The notes: generated by a model from the sequence alone, not told the origin. Shown: positions 7,852 through 16,613, counted from the first letter of the stretch. The stretch: DNA of 64,000 nt from Frankiaceae bacterium (GCA_035556555.1 DATMES010000027.1:1-64000); one strand, 5' to 3'. Numbers and translations: made by a program.

Positions 7852-9192
7852 GTGCGCGCACGCAAGACGCCGATGATCGGCCTCGCCCTGGCCGGGCTGG
7901 CCGGCCTCGCGCTGACAGCCCTGTCCGCGCCGCCGAACGCGCTTCCCACGACGAGCACGAAGGTGCCCGACAAGCCCGTCACCGAGACGTACAAGGTGGT
8001 CAACGCCAAGGGCAAGACCATCGGCACCCAGAAGTGGCGCGTGACGACGGCCGGCGGCAACTGCTGCGAGGTCCTCGTCATGGCGACCCGGACGGGCCAG
8101 CTCGTCGAGTTCGGCGGGACGTACCCCCTGTTCTCGAAGGACGCGGGCAAGTCGTGGACCGAGGTCGCGCCGCTCACGCCGAGCACGCAGCGCATCCCCA
8201 ACCCGGGCCCGCGCAAGGTCGGCGGCGGCGAGGGCACGCTCGTGCAGTCGCCCGACGGCGACATCCTCGGCATCGGCTGGGACCCCTACAGCGGTGACCG
8301 CCTCCAGTCCTTCCTGTACAGCGCGAAGGACAAGAAGTGGTACTACATGGAGGCGCCGCTCCACGAGCCGTTCTACGACCGCGAGTGGATCGCCGTCGCG
8401 AAGGGGCCGTTCACCATCGCGGGCCAGACGGTGCCGTGGGTGAGCATGGTCGTGTCCAACTTCAACCGCCACGTCGTGCTCATGAGCACCGACGGCCTCA
8501 ACTACTTCACGCCGACCCAGCGTGACCTCGACGCCGTCCGCAACGGCGCCGTCAGCAAGTACCTCCCGACCACGCCCGACCCGGACCTCGACTACATGCA
8601 GGCCCAGGCGCAGACCGGCCTCGGCACGCTGGCGAAGGGCATCCTGTCGTTCGACCAGGCGCAGGGCTGCGAGACGCAGACGCTGCAGAGCGACGGCACG
8701 TGGGCCTGCTTCGGCCTCCCGAACGAGCAGGACCTCGACGGCCCGATCTTCACCGACTCGCGCGGCTGGGTGCACGAGGTCCAGCACGACGCGGGCGAGT
8801 TCAGCTACCGCGTCACCCGCGACGGCGGCCGCAAGTGGACCAAGGCGACGTTCGTCCTCCCCAACGACATGGTCGCGGAGACGTGGGACGCGAAGTTCAA
8901 CGGCAAGCTCGGCGTCGGCTACATCGCCACCCACGCCAAGAAGGACGACGGGACGTTCCAGGACGTCGTCCTCAAGCTGAACATCCGCTCCACGACGCCG
9001 AAGCTCGAGAAGATCTACTACGTCGGCGCCGGCAACCTGAAGTCCACCGTCGGCCTCGACGCCGCGTCGCTGATCTCGGGCGCGAGCACCCGCGTCGACT
9101 TCACGACGATCGCGATCCTGCCCAACGGCAAGTTCGCGGTGTCGTTCGCGGACAAGGAGTACCAGGACCCCGCGATCGCCGTCCTGATGTAG
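7852..9192 (+). CDS. Secreted BNR/sialidase-like beta-propeller protein
   Basis: A 446-residue exported protein. Residues 1-26 are a signal peptide. The rest reads as a beta-propeller of the BNR/sialidase type: repeated segments such as LFSKDAGKSWTEV and VTRDGGRKWTKA match the Asp-box consensus (SxDGGxxW). The catalytic Arg triad of true sialidases is not evident, so glycosidase activity is uncertain. A Cys pair (GGNCCEV) and CETQTL/WACF suggest disulphides. The GTG start at 7852 has GGAGG six bases upstream. It is a single-gene unit ended by the strong hairpin at 9206-9242. Confidence 0.7.
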   Translation: MRARKTPMIGLALAGLAGLALTALSAPPNALPTTSTKVPDKPVTETYKVVNAKGKTIGTQKWRVTTAGGNCCEVLVMATRTGQLVEFGGTYPLFSKDAGKSWTEVAPLTPSTQRIPNPGPRKVGGGEGTLVQSPDGDILGIGWDPYSGDRLQSFLYSAKDKKWYYMEAPLHEPFYDREWIAVAKGPFTIAGQTVPWVSMVVSNFNRHVVLMSTDGLNYFTPTQRDLDAVRNGAVSKYLPTTPDPDLDYMQAQAQTGLGTLAKGILSFDQAQGCETQTLQSDGTWACFGLPNEQDLDGPIFTDSRGWVHEVQHDAGEFSYRVTRDGGRKWTKATFVLPNDMVAETWDAKFNGKLGVGYIATHAKKDDGTFQDVVLKLNIRSTTPKLEKIYYVGAGNLKSTVGLDAASLISGASTRVDFTTIAILPNGKFAVSFADKEYQDPAIAVLM

Positions 9193-9205
9193 TCCGTAGC
9201 TCGTA

Positions 9206-9242
9206 CGAAGGGCCGCTCCCGCAGGTGGGGAGCGGCCCTTCG
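9206..9242 (+). terminator. Intrinsic terminator hairpin
   Basis: A perfect 15-bp stem: 9206-9220 pairs with 9228-9242, with a seven-base loop. It sits 14 bases after the stop of the BNR-type gene. No long T-tract follows, as is usual in actinobacteria. Confidence 0.8.
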
Positions 9243-9269
9243 TGTTGTCCGCGCGGGCTGGGCTCGTTC

Positions 9270-9323
9270 GTGATCTTGGCAATGTCGCGGTCCGCCGGCT
9301 GACCCGAACATTGCCAAGATCAC
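9270..9323. repeat. 54-nt palindromic repeat A, copy 1
   Basis: Two perfect 16-base inverted arms (GTGATCTTGGCAATGT at 9270-9285 and its complement at 9308-9323) enclose a 22-base loop. The same 16-22-16 architecture and nearly the same arm sequence recur at 9349-9402 and 63494-63547. It lies between converging genes. Confidence 0.8.
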
Positions 9324-9348
9324 CGAACCGGGCCAGCCACCGCAGCTC

Positions 9349-9402
9349 GTGATCTTGGCGACGTTCGTGCTGTCCGGGCGACACAGACGTCGCCAAGATC
9401 AC
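9349..9402. repeat. 54-nt palindromic repeat A, copy 2
   Basis: Perfect 16-base arms (GTGATCTTGGCGACGT at 9349-9364 and its complement at 9387-9402) enclose a 22-base loop containing GTGCTGTCCGGGC. The copy lies 25 bases after copy 1. The loop sequence is shared with the distant copy at 63494-63547 better than with copy 1. Confidence 0.8.
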
Positions 9403-9468
9403 AGAGCGAGGCTTGTCCGGGACGCGAGCCGGGCGACCTGGCGGGACCTCGGGCCAGCGCGACGAGCG

Positions 9469-11901
9469 CTACGTGATGGCGAAGCGGTCGATGGCGACGA
9501 GGTTGCCGGTCGCCGCCGCGCGGTGCGTGCCCGTCACGACGATGCGCAGCGTGTGCCGCGCGTCGGAGAGACCGGAGACGAGCCTGCGGACGTTGTACGC
9601 CGTCGCCGCCGCGTAGTTGTCGACCGTCGCCTTCAACACGCCGTCCACGTACACCTTGGCGATGCCGCGGTTGCGCCCGGTCGAGGTGTACCAGGCGACG
9701 GACGTGCCGCGGAACACCATCGACACCTCCTGCCCGGCGAGGTCGGCGACAGCCAGTGCGCCGCCGGACGCCGCGGTGACGCCCATCCGCCGCCACGCCT
9801 GCGCGAGGGTCGGCGACGACGTCAGCGTGGTGCCGACCTTGACCGCGTCGACGACGACGTACGTCCCCGTGCCCGACGCCGATCCCTTCGCCCCGCGCAC
9901 GACGACCTTGAGCACGTGCTTCGTGTTGGCGAGACCGGTGACCGACCTGGCCACCTTGTACGACGTCGCCGACGCGTAGTTGTTGACGGTCGCCTTCTTC
10001 ACGCCGTCCACGTACACGTCGGCGACGCCCTGGGACCGCCCGCGCACCGTGTACCACGTGACCGACGTGCCGACGAAGGGGTACGACACCGCCGCGCCCG
10101 CGAGGTGCTCGGTGCGGTACGAGCCGCCGTACGCCGACGCGGAGCTCACGACCCGCCAGGCGTACCTGGCGGCGGGCGTGTTCTCCTGCAGCGAGGTCGC
10201 CGCGCGGAACGGCGAGGACTTCGCGGCGAGCGCGTTGCCCGCGGCGTCGGCGATGGTCGCCGCGCCGGCCGGGTTGGCGACCACGGTGTACCGCTCGCCG
10301 GGCACCAGCGCCGTCGACGGGCGGAGGACGACGTTCTTCACCGCGCCGGTGGCGCAGGACACGACCGTCGCGGCAGCCGAGGTGCAGGCCAGCGAGGACG
10401 CGACGTTCGCGGTCGAGCCCGAGACACGCAGCGCGAGCGACGACGCGCTGACGCCCTGCACCGCCTCGGAGAACGTCACCGCGACCGGTGCCGTGATCGA
10501 CGTCGGGAAGATCGCCGAGCCCGTGGGCGCGACGGTGTCGACGGTCCAGGCGTACGGCGCCGAGGCGACCGAGTTGCCGAGGGAGTCCGACGCGGTGACG
10601 ACGAGGCTGTGCGCGCCGTCGGCCAGCGAGGAGTACGTCACGCCGCTCTGGCACGGCGTCGCGAGCGCGCCGTCGAGCGCGCAGGTGAAGGTGACCAGCT
10701 GCTCGGTGTCGGTGATGGTGAACGTCGCCGACGTGGCGTTGGTCAGCGCGGCCGGGCCGGTGACGACGGCGGCCGGCGGCGGCGCGTTGTCGACGGTCCA
10801 GTGCCACGGCGTGGCGCCGCTCTCGTTGGTGGCCGCGTCGACGCCCTTGACGAGCAGCGTGTGGTCGCCGTCGGCGAGGGTGGGCGTGTCGTACGGCGAC
10901 GTGCAGGCCGCGTAGTCGGCGCCGTCCAGGGAGCAGAGCAGCGACACGGCGTCGAAGCCGTTGACCGTGAAGCTCCCGACGGTCGCCTTGGTGCGCGCGT
11001 CCGGGCCGGTGACGATCTGCGGCGGCGTCGGCGCGGTCAGGTCGACCTCCCACGCGTAGTGCGCGGGCGTCGCGGCGTTGCCGAGCGCGTCGGCGGCCGT
11101 CACGTCGAAACTGTGCATGCCCGCGCCGAGGGCGGCGTACGTGATCGGCTCCGGGCAGGCGGCCATCGCCGCGCCGTCGAGCGAGCAGAGCAGCGTCGCG
11201 GACGAGTCCGGGCTGGAGACGCTGAACGCCGCCGCCGTCTGGTTGGTCACGTCCGCGGGGCCGGTCGTGATGACGGGCGCGGGCGGCGGGGTCGTGTCGA
11301 CCGTCCACGCGCCGTTGGCGGTGGCGCCGACGTTGCCCGCCTGGTCGCGCACCGCGACGGCGAACGTGTGCGTGCCGTCCGCGAGGCCCGAGAGGGCCTT
11401 CGGCGACGTGCAGAACGCCAGCGCCGCGCCGTCCACGGAGCAGACGAACGTCGCCGCCGTCTCCGTCGTCGTGAACGTCAGCGAGGCCGTCGTCGCGCTC
11501 GTCGGGCTCGGCGACGGCACGCCCGACAGCGAGGGCGCGGCCGGCGGCGTGAGGTCGACGACCCAGGAGGCGTTCGTCGCGGTGCTGGCGACGCCCGCGG
11601 CGAGGGCGCGCACCTTGAACTGGTGCGTGCCGGCGCTCAGCGGGCCCGCGTACGTCCTCGGGCTCGTGCAGGCGGCGAACGCCGACCCGTCCAGCGAGCA
11701 CTCGTACGTCACGCCCGCCTGCGTGCTCGCGAACGAGAACGTCGCGGTCCGCACGTTCGTCGGCGACGGCGGCTTGGCCGTGATGACCGGCGCCGGCGGC
11801 TTGCGCTTCGGCGCGGCGTCCGCGCCGGACGCGAGCGGGCCCGCGAGCAGCGCGACGCTGCCGAGCAGGGCGAGGGAGCGTACGCAGTTCCTTGCCGTCA
11901 T
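9469..11901 (-). CDS. Secreted protein with tandem Ig-like/Cys-pair repeats
   Basis: An 810-residue exported protein with a signal peptide (residues 1-27). From about residue 38 it carries six to seven repeats of roughly 80-90 residues. Each has the pattern CSLDGxxxxxCxSP, then LxxGxHxFxVxAxDxxGN and WxVDxTxPP. This is the Ig-like fold common in bacterial surface proteins, with an internal Cys pair per repeat. A Big-like domain follows, then two copies of a lectin/galactose-binding-like module. Each copy has VTWYTxxGRxxGxAxVYVDGxxKATVxNYA and ends near a VxDxxxx strand. No membrane anchor or sortase signal is visible. An adhesive or glycan-binding role is inferred. The ATG start at 11901 follows an AGGGGA-type Shine-Dalgarno. 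Confidence 0.78.
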   Translation of the reverse strand: MTARNCVRSLALLGSVALLAGPLASGADAAPKRKPPAPVITAKPPSPTNVRTATFSFASTQAGVTYECSLDGSAFAACTSPRTYAGPLSAGTHQFKVRALAAGVASTATNASWVVDLTPPAAPSLSGVPSPSPTSATTASLTFTTTETAATFVCSVDGAALAFCTSPKALSGLADGTHTFAVAVRDQAGNVGATANGAWTVDTTPPPAPVITTGPADVTNQTAAAFSVSSPDSSATLLCSLDGAAMAACPEPITYAALGAGMHSFDVTAADALGNAATPAHYAWEVDLTAPTPPQIVTGPDARTKATVGSFTVNGFDAVSLLCSLDGADYAACTSPYDTPTLADGDHTLLVKGVDAATNESGATPWHWTVDNAPPPAAVVTGPAALTNATSATFTITDTEQLVTFTCALDGALATPCQSGVTYSSLADGAHSLVVTASDSLGNSVASAPYAWTVDTVAPTGSAIFPTSITAPVAVTFSEAVQGVSASSLALRVSGSTANVASSLACTSAAATVVSCATGAVKNVVLRPSTALVPGERYTVVANPAGAATIADAAGNALAAKSSPFRAATSLQENTPAARYAWRVVSSASAYGGSYRTEHLAGAAVSYPFVGTSVTWYTVRGRSQGVADVYVDGVKKATVNNYASATSYKVARSVTGLANTKHVLKVVVRGAKGSASGTGTYVVVDAVKVGTTLTSSPTLAQAWRRMGVTAASGGALAVADLAGQEVSMVFRGTSVAWYTSTGRNRGIAKVYVDGVLKATVDNYAAATAYNVRRLVSGLSDARHTLRIVVTGTHRAAATGNLVAIDRFAIT

Positions 11902-12125
11902 CGAGGAGTCCCCTGGGAGTCGGATGCCGGAGCATCGACGGGTACGAATCGTGGCGAAACACCCATAAGGGCGCCGTCCCCCTGAGCCGTTCGGTGGAGC
12001 GCGCTCGGGAAGTGTGCGGCGCGGGTGTCGGGAGCGTCCCGGAAACGCCGGAGAAAGTTCACCCGGCCTGGTCTCGAGGCCCCGTACGGCAGGACCGGAA
12101 GGCCTCCGCGCCGAACGAGATCGGC

Positions 12126-13733
12126 ATGCGAACCTCTCGTCTGCTCCGCTACGCGCTGTCCGGGCTGCTCGTGGCCTCGGGCCTGTCCGCCGTCACGGCG
12201 AACGCCGGTTCGGTCCGCCCTGGCGACGACGCCGTCGTCATCGCGGTCATCGACTCCGGTATCTCGCCGTACCACTGGGACTTCCTCGCGTCGAAGATGC
12301 CGCAGGCGAAGACCGCGACGAGGAAGGACGACCTGCCGCTCACCAAGGCGCCGCACACGTGGCTGCGCGGCTTCCCGAGCCCGAAGTCGTTCGCGACGTA
12401 CGACTCGCTCGACCTGCACCTCGACGCCCGCAACCCGAAGGCCGACCAGAAGAAGCTGTTCGACCGTGACGAGGACGCCTGGACCGACATCGAGCGTTCG
12501 ACCAAGACCGACCCGTCGCTCTACTGGATCCCCGGCACCAAGGTCATCGGCGCGATGACGTTCGGCAGCAGCGCCCCGCCGGTCTACGGCGCCGGCGTCG
12601 GCGAGCACGGCCAGGGCACCGCCAGCGTCTCCGTCGGCAACATCTATGGCGCCTGCCCCGAGTGCCTGCTGGTGTTCATCCAGGCGAGCGCCGCGCCCGA
12701 CTACGAGGCCGCGATCGAGTGGGCCGAGAAGCAGCCCTGGATCGACGCGATCAGCAACTCGTACGGCATGTCGACCGGCGTCGTCGTCCGTGACCGCGTC
12801 TACGCCGGCTCCAACACCAACCTCCAGCGCCAGGCCACCCAGCGCGGCCAGACGATCTTCTTCTCCGCGGGCAACGGCGTCGCCAACGACTTCGTCACGC
12901 CCAACGGCACGCTGATGTCCTCACAGGAGGGCCCCGACTGGATCGTCACCGTCGGCGCGACCGACCCGGCGAACGTCGACTACTCCGGCGCCGGCAAGCC
13001 CGCCGACATCGCGGGCATCGGCTCGATGTACCCGTCGGCGTACGGCGGCGCGACCGTCACAGGCAAGGGCGACTTCAGCGGCACGTCCAACGCCACGCCG
13101 ACCATCGCGGGGACGTACGGCCGCGCGCTCTGGCTGGCCCGTCAGGCGCTGTCCGGGCCCTCGCGCATCCAGAAGGGCGGCGTCGTCGCCACCGGCGGCC
13201 GATACCGCTGCGGCGCGGCGCGGAAGTCGTGCGAGCTCGCCGACGGCCGCCTCACCCGCGCCGAGCTGCAGAAGCGGCTGTTCGAGGGCGCGACCCCGAC
13301 CCCCGGCGGCTACGCCGGCCGCCGCAAGGTGCCCGGCAGCGTCCTCGGCCTGGTGCCGGTCCCCGCGCCCGTGGGCGGCGCGCCGGTGCCGTTCGTGACG
13401 ACCCCGCCGGTCGCCGACGAGCGGTACCTCTCCGAGGGGTACGGCACGTACCGCGCCCGCCTCGACGGCGACAAGAAGTGGCTGGCGGAGTTCAACGGCC
13501 GCTTCTGGGACGTCCTCCGCGGCGCGAAGGCCGCGCCGAAGCGCCCGGCCGGCGACAAGCCGTGGTTCATCGTGGACTCGTGGTGCCGCCAGCACATCTG
13601 GGGCGCCTGGGAGGGCGGTGCGTACCAGGACCCCGGCAAGACCCCGGTCCCGACGCCCGACCCGGCCACGCCGTCGCGCAACGCGTACTACGCGGGCTGC
13701 CAGGGGCTCACCAAGCCGCCCACGGCTCCGTAG
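12126..13733 (+). CDS. Secreted S8 subtilisin-like protease
   Basis: A 535-residue exported subtilase. The signal peptide is residues 1-27. The catalytic triad is readable as Asp in VIAVIDSGIS, His in GEHGQGTASV and Ser in FSGTSNATP; the oxyanion Asn lies in FSAGNG. There is no recognisable I9 propeptide between signal and catalytic domain, which is unusual. About 130 residues after the Ser form an unknown C-terminal region with Cys pairs. Several segments (PWIDAI, xPGTKVIGAM) match the subtilase at 16847-18127 and mark a common subfamily. The ATG at 12126 is selected because the signal peptide begins there. The next subtilase gene follows after five bases. Confidence 0.85.
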   Translation: MRTSRLLRYALSGLLVASGLSAVTANAGSVRPGDDAVVIAVIDSGISPYHWDFLASKMPQAKTATRKDDLPLTKAPHTWLRGFPSPKSFATYDSLDLHLDARNPKADQKKLFDRDEDAWTDIERSTKTDPSLYWIPGTKVIGAMTFGSSAPPVYGAGVGEHGQGTASVSVGNIYGACPECLLVFIQASAAPDYEAAIEWAEKQPWIDAISNSYGMSTGVVVRDRVYAGSNTNLQRQATQRGQTIFFSAGNGVANDFVTPNGTLMSSQEGPDWIVTVGATDPANVDYSGAGKPADIAGIGSMYPSAYGGATVTGKGDFSGTSNATPTIAGTYGRALWLARQALSGPSRIQKGGVVATGGRYRCGAARKSCELADGRLTRAELQKRLFEGATPTPGGYAGRRKVPGSVLGLVPVPAPVGGAPVPFVTTPPVADERYLSEGYGTYRARLDGDKKWLAEFNGRFWDVLRGAKAAPKRPAGDKPWFIVDSWCRQHIWGAWEGGAYQDPGKTPVPTPDPATPSRNAYYAGCQGLTKPPTAP

Positions 13734-13738
13734 CCGCC

Positions 13739-14788
13739 GTGCGCCTCCGCCGTACCGTCGCCGCGCTCGCCTGCCTGCCCTGGCTGGCGGGCGCGCCGGC
13801 GTCCGGCGCCGGGGGCGACCCGATGATGCCGCAGCAGTACTCGCTGACCCAGCTCCGCGCGCCGTCGGCGTGGTCGGTGTCGCAGGGCAAGGGCGTCGTG
13901 GTCGCGGTGGTCGACACCGGCGTCGACCTCGGCCACCCCGACCTGCGCGGGCGGCTGGTCAAGGGGATCACGTTCGTCGAGTGCGGGGCGAGGGGCTGCG
14001 GCAACGGCGACTGGCGGTCAGGGCCTGCCTCGCGGCGGTACGAGGCGTTCGGGCACGGCACCTCCGTCGCGGGCGTCATCGTGGCCGGGCGCGGCAACGG
14101 CGTCGGCATCGCGGGCGTCGCGCCGTTGGCGAAGGTCATGCCGGTCAAGATCGGCGACGGCCTGCGGCTCGACCCCGAGGACGTCGCGCGCGGCATCCGC
14201 TGGGCGGCCGACCACGGCGCGCACGTCATCAACATCTCCCTCGCGCTCGCCGTCGAGAGCGTCCGGTCGGCGGTGCGGTACGCCGCGTCGCGCGGGGTCG
14301 TCGTCGTCGCGGCGGCGGGCAACCGCACGGAGCCGCTCTGCATCGAGCCCGCGGCGCTCCCCGAGGCGCTCTGCGTCACCGCGACCGAGCGCAACGAGCT
14401 GCCCGCGGCGTACTCCTCGATGGGCGGCAAGGAGAACCTCCGCTCCGTCGCCGCGCCCGGCGGCCAGGGGCTGCCGTCGCAGGTCGCCGGCCTCGTGCCG
14501 GCGCCGGACTGCGCGGAGCGCGTGCTGTCGCTCTGGCCGCGCGGCAACACCGGCAACGGCCGCTGCCCCGGTGAGGGTGGCTACCGGCTGCTGTACGGCA
14601 CGTCGCTGTCGTCGCCGCACGTCGCCGCGGTGGCGGCGCTGCTGCGCGCGCAGGGGCGTTCCGCGGTGGCCACGGTGTCCGTGCTGACGGCCACGGCGCG
14701 CACGCCGGGCGTGGGGACCGGCGCGTGGACGCCGTCGTACGGCTACGGCATCGTCGACGCCGCCGCGGCGGTCCGCGCCCCCCGCTAG
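13739..14788 (+). CDS. Secreted S8 subtilisin-like protease, mycosin-like
   Basis: A 349-residue subtilase starting at GTG 13739, five bases after the stop of the preceding protease gene and so probably coupled to it. After a signal peptide (residues 1-23) comes PxQYSLTQLRAPSAWSVSQG, then Asp in VVAVVDTGVDL, His in GHGTSVAG and Ser in YGTSLSSPHVA. The layout resembles mycosins and other short extracellular subtilases. However, the C-terminal membrane anchor of mycosins is absent and no type VII secretion gene is near. Cys residues in VECGARGCGNG and in the inserts may form disulphides. Two different subtilases in one operon may process the same surface substrate, which is inference. Confidence 0.85.
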   Translation: MRLRRTVAALACLPWLAGAPASGAGGDPMMPQQYSLTQLRAPSAWSVSQGKGVVVAVVDTGVDLGHPDLRGRLVKGITFVECGARGCGNGDWRSGPASRRYEAFGHGTSVAGVIVAGRGNGVGIAGVAPLAKVMPVKIGDGLRLDPEDVARGIRWAADHGAHVINISLALAVESVRSAVRYAASRGVVVVAAAGNRTEPLCIEPAALPEALCVTATERNELPAAYSSMGGKENLRSVAAPGGQGLPSQVAGLVPAPDCAERVLSLWPRGNTGNGRCPGEGGYRLLYGTSLSSPHVAAVAALLRAQGRSAVATVSVLTATARTPGVGTGAWTPSYGYGIVDAAAAVRAPR

Positions 14789-14798
14789 CCCCGACCTC

Positions 14799-14852
14799 TG
14801 CGCAACCGGGTTGCACCCCGTGCGGGGAAAAAGCGCAAAACGCACCCCGAAG
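14799..14852. repeat. 54-nt repeat B, copy 1 (between converging genes)
   Basis: The segment begins TGCGCAACCGGGTTGC, which contains the palindrome GCAACCGGGTTGC. It continues through CCCCGTGCGGGG and AAAAAGCGC to CGCACCCCGAAG. A near-identical copy lies inverted at 45434-45487. Both copies fill the gap between two converging genes, consistent with a bidirectional terminator or a dispersed palindromic unit. Confidence 0.75.
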
Positions 14853-14866
14853 GGCGGCACGCCGCC

Positions 14867-16354
14867 TCAGAAGAGCGCGGCCGCCAGCCGGTCTCGCGTG
14901 TCCGCGGGGTCGACGACGTCGTCGAGCTCGAACGACGCCGCCGCCGACAGCGCCTTGCCGTGCGCGTACGCCAGCGCCACCAGCTGCTCCTCGCGCTCGC
15001 GGCGCTCGTCGTCCGACTCGATCGCGGCCAGCTCCTTGCGGAACGCCAGCCGCACCGCGCCCTCGAGCCCCATCGCGCCGATCTCGCCGCCGGGCCACGC
15101 GATCGTGAGCCGCGACGCGTGGAACGACCCGCCGGACATCGCCATCGCCCCGAGGCCGTACGCCTTCCGCAGCACGACGGTCACGAGGGGAGCCGACAAC
15201 GAAGCGGCGGCGTTGAAGAGGTCGCCCACGGCGCGGACGAGCCCCGCCTGCTCGGCGGCAGGCCCGACGAGGATCCCCGGCGTGTCGACGAGGCTGACGA
15301 CCGGCAGCCCGAACCGGTCGCAGAGCCGCAGGAACCGCGCCGCCTTCGCCGCGCCCACGGCGTCGATCGCGCCGGCGCCGTGGAGGGGGTTGTTGGCGAG
15401 CACGCCGACGGGCCGCCCGGCCAGCCGCGCGAACGCCGTCACCATCGCCTTCCCGTGCCGCGCCCGCAGCTCCAGCACCGACCCGGTGTCGAACAACGCG
15501 GCGAGCACGGGGCGGACGTCGTACGCCCGCCGCCGCGACTCCGGCAGCGCCGTACGCAGCACCGCCTGGTCGCCGCACCCGCCGTCACCGGAGGCACCCG
15601 TGAGGTAGCCGAGGACCGCCTTCGCCACGGACACGGAGGCAGCGTCGTCGGCCGCCTCCACGTCGATCACGCCGGAGGCCAGGTGCACGGGCGGCGGCCC
15701 GATCTCGCCGGGCGGCACCGCGCCCATGCCCGCGCCCTCGACCATCGCGGGACCGCCCATGCCGATGCTCGCGCCGGCGACGCCGATCGTGACGTCGCAC
15801 ATGCCGAGCAGGGCGGCGTTGCCGGCGAAGCAGTACCCCGCCGCGACGCCGATCCGCGGCCCGCGCAGCCGCGCGAACGCCGCGAACGTCATCAGCTCCA
15901 GCGCCGCCACGGTGAGCGAGTCGGTGTCGCCGGGCCTCCCGCCACCGCCCTCCGCGAAGAGCACCACAGGCAGCGACTCCCGCCCCGCCACGTCGAAGAG
16001 CCGGTCGGTCTTGGCGTGGCCGGTGAGGCCCTGCGTCCCGGCGAGGACCGTGTAGTCGTACGACAGCACGGCCGCCCGCACCCCGGCCACGCGGCCGAGC
16101 CCGACCACGACGCCGTCAGCGGGCGTCGCGGCGGCCAGCTCGGACAGCGAACGCCGCCCCCGCTGCGCCGCCACCGCGAGGCCGCCGTACTCGACGAAGG
16201 AGCCATCGTCGAGCAGGTCGGCGAGGTTCTCGCGGGCGGTCCGGCGCCCGGCAGCGTGCCGCTTGGCGACCGCCTCGGGCCGCGCAGAGTCGAGGAGCCC
16301 GGCCTGCCGGGCGACGACGTCGGCCAGCTCGGGCCGCGCGTCGTCGTCGTTCAT
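14867..16354 (-). CDS. Acyl-CoA carboxylase carboxyltransferase (beta) subunit
   Basis: A 495-residue member of the acetyl/propionyl-CoA carboxylase carboxyltransferase family, which transfers carboxyl from carboxybiotin to an acyl-CoA. The N-terminal KRHAAGRRTARENLADLLDDGSFVEYG and the later FAEGGGGRPGD match the conserved first lobe. GxGAIDAVGAAKAARFLRLCDRFGLPVVSLVDTPG and RKAYGLGAMAM match the second lobe. No biotin carboxylase or biotin-carrier gene is nearby, so it must work with subunits encoded elsewhere. The ATG at 16354 lies five bases after the 3' end of tRNA-Val on the same strand. There is no usable Shine-Dalgarno, so a processed, nearly leaderless mRNA is likely. The substrate (acetyl-, propionyl- or another acyl-CoA) cannot be told from the sequence. 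Confidence 0.85.
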   Translation of the reverse strand: MNDDDARPELADVVARQAGLLDSARPEAVAKRHAAGRRTARENLADLLDDGSFVEYGGLAVAAQRGRRSLSELAAATPADGVVVGLGRVAGVRAAVLSYDYTVLAGTQGLTGHAKTDRLFDVAGRESLPVVLFAEGGGGRPGDTDSLTVAALELMTFAAFARLRGPRIGVAAGYCFAGNAALLGMCDVTIGVAGASIGMGGPAMVEGAGMGAVPPGEIGPPPVHLASGVIDVEAADDAASVSVAKAVLGYLTGASGDGGCGDQAVLRTALPESRRRAYDVRPVLAALFDTGSVLELRARHGKAMVTAFARLAGRPVGVLANNPLHGAGAIDAVGAAKAARFLRLCDRFGLPVVSLVDTPGILVGPAAEQAGLVRAVGDLFNAAASLSAPLVTVVLRKAYGLGAMAMSGGSFHASRLTIAWPGGEIGAMGLEGAVRLAFRKELAAIESDDERREREEQLVALAYAHGKALSAAASFELDDVVDPADTRDRLAAALF

Positions 16355-16359
16355 AGGAG

Positions 16360-16431
16360 TGGGCGATAGTGGTGTCGAACCACTGGCCTCTACCGTGTCA
16401 AGGTAGCGCTCTCCCGCTGAGCTAATCGCCC
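16360..16431 (-). tRNA. tRNA-Val (GAC)
   Basis: The reverse complement folds as a standard tRNA: acceptor GGGCGAT/ATCGCCC, D-arm TAGCTCAGCGGGA, anticodon stem CTACC/GGTAG with loop TTGACAC (anticodon GAC), and T-arm GGTTCGACACC. CCA is not encoded. It lies one base after tRNA-Cys and directly upstream of the carboxyltransferase gene. Confidence 0.95.
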
Positions 16432-16432
16432 G

Positions 16433-16504
16433 AGGCGGAGGCGAGAATCGAACTCGCGTACAGGGCTTTGCAGGCCCTTGCCTAAGCCACTCGGCCACTC
16501 CGCC
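16433..16504 (-). tRNA. tRNA-Cys (GCA)
   Basis: The reverse complement folds with acceptor GGCGGAG/CTCCGCC and discriminator U. The anticodon stem GGGCC/AGCCC-type carries loop CTGCAAA (anticodon GCA), and the T-arm contains GTTCGATTC. CCA is not encoded. It is the first gene of a tRNA-Cys, tRNA-Val, carboxyltransferase run. Confidence 0.93.
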
Positions 16505-16552
16505 AGCCCGAGACCCGGGGGCCCCGCTCTCGTACAACGACCCCCCGGCGCG

Positions 16553-16613
16553 GTGCATCCCGAGGGGCGTGTCGTACGACGGTGGAGTATGCCACACACG
16601 CCCCTCGGTGCAC
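16553..16613 (-). terminator. Strong intrinsic terminator hairpin
   Basis: A 13-bp stem (16560-16572 with 16596-16608) extends past a two-base bulge by five more pairs (16553-16557 with 16609-16613). It lies ten bases beyond the stop of the leftward exported-peptide gene. It separates the peptide-subtilase operon from the tRNA-Cys gene. Confidence 0.75.

Noticed and set aside
7852-9192. Calling the BNR protein a sialidase
   Set aside because: Asp-box-like repeats are visible, but the catalytic Arg triad and Tyr/Glu pair are not identifiable.
14867-16597. Longer start for the carboxyltransferase
   Set aside because: The upstream extension is the translation of tRNA-Val and tRNA-Cys; the family N-terminus fits ATG 16354.
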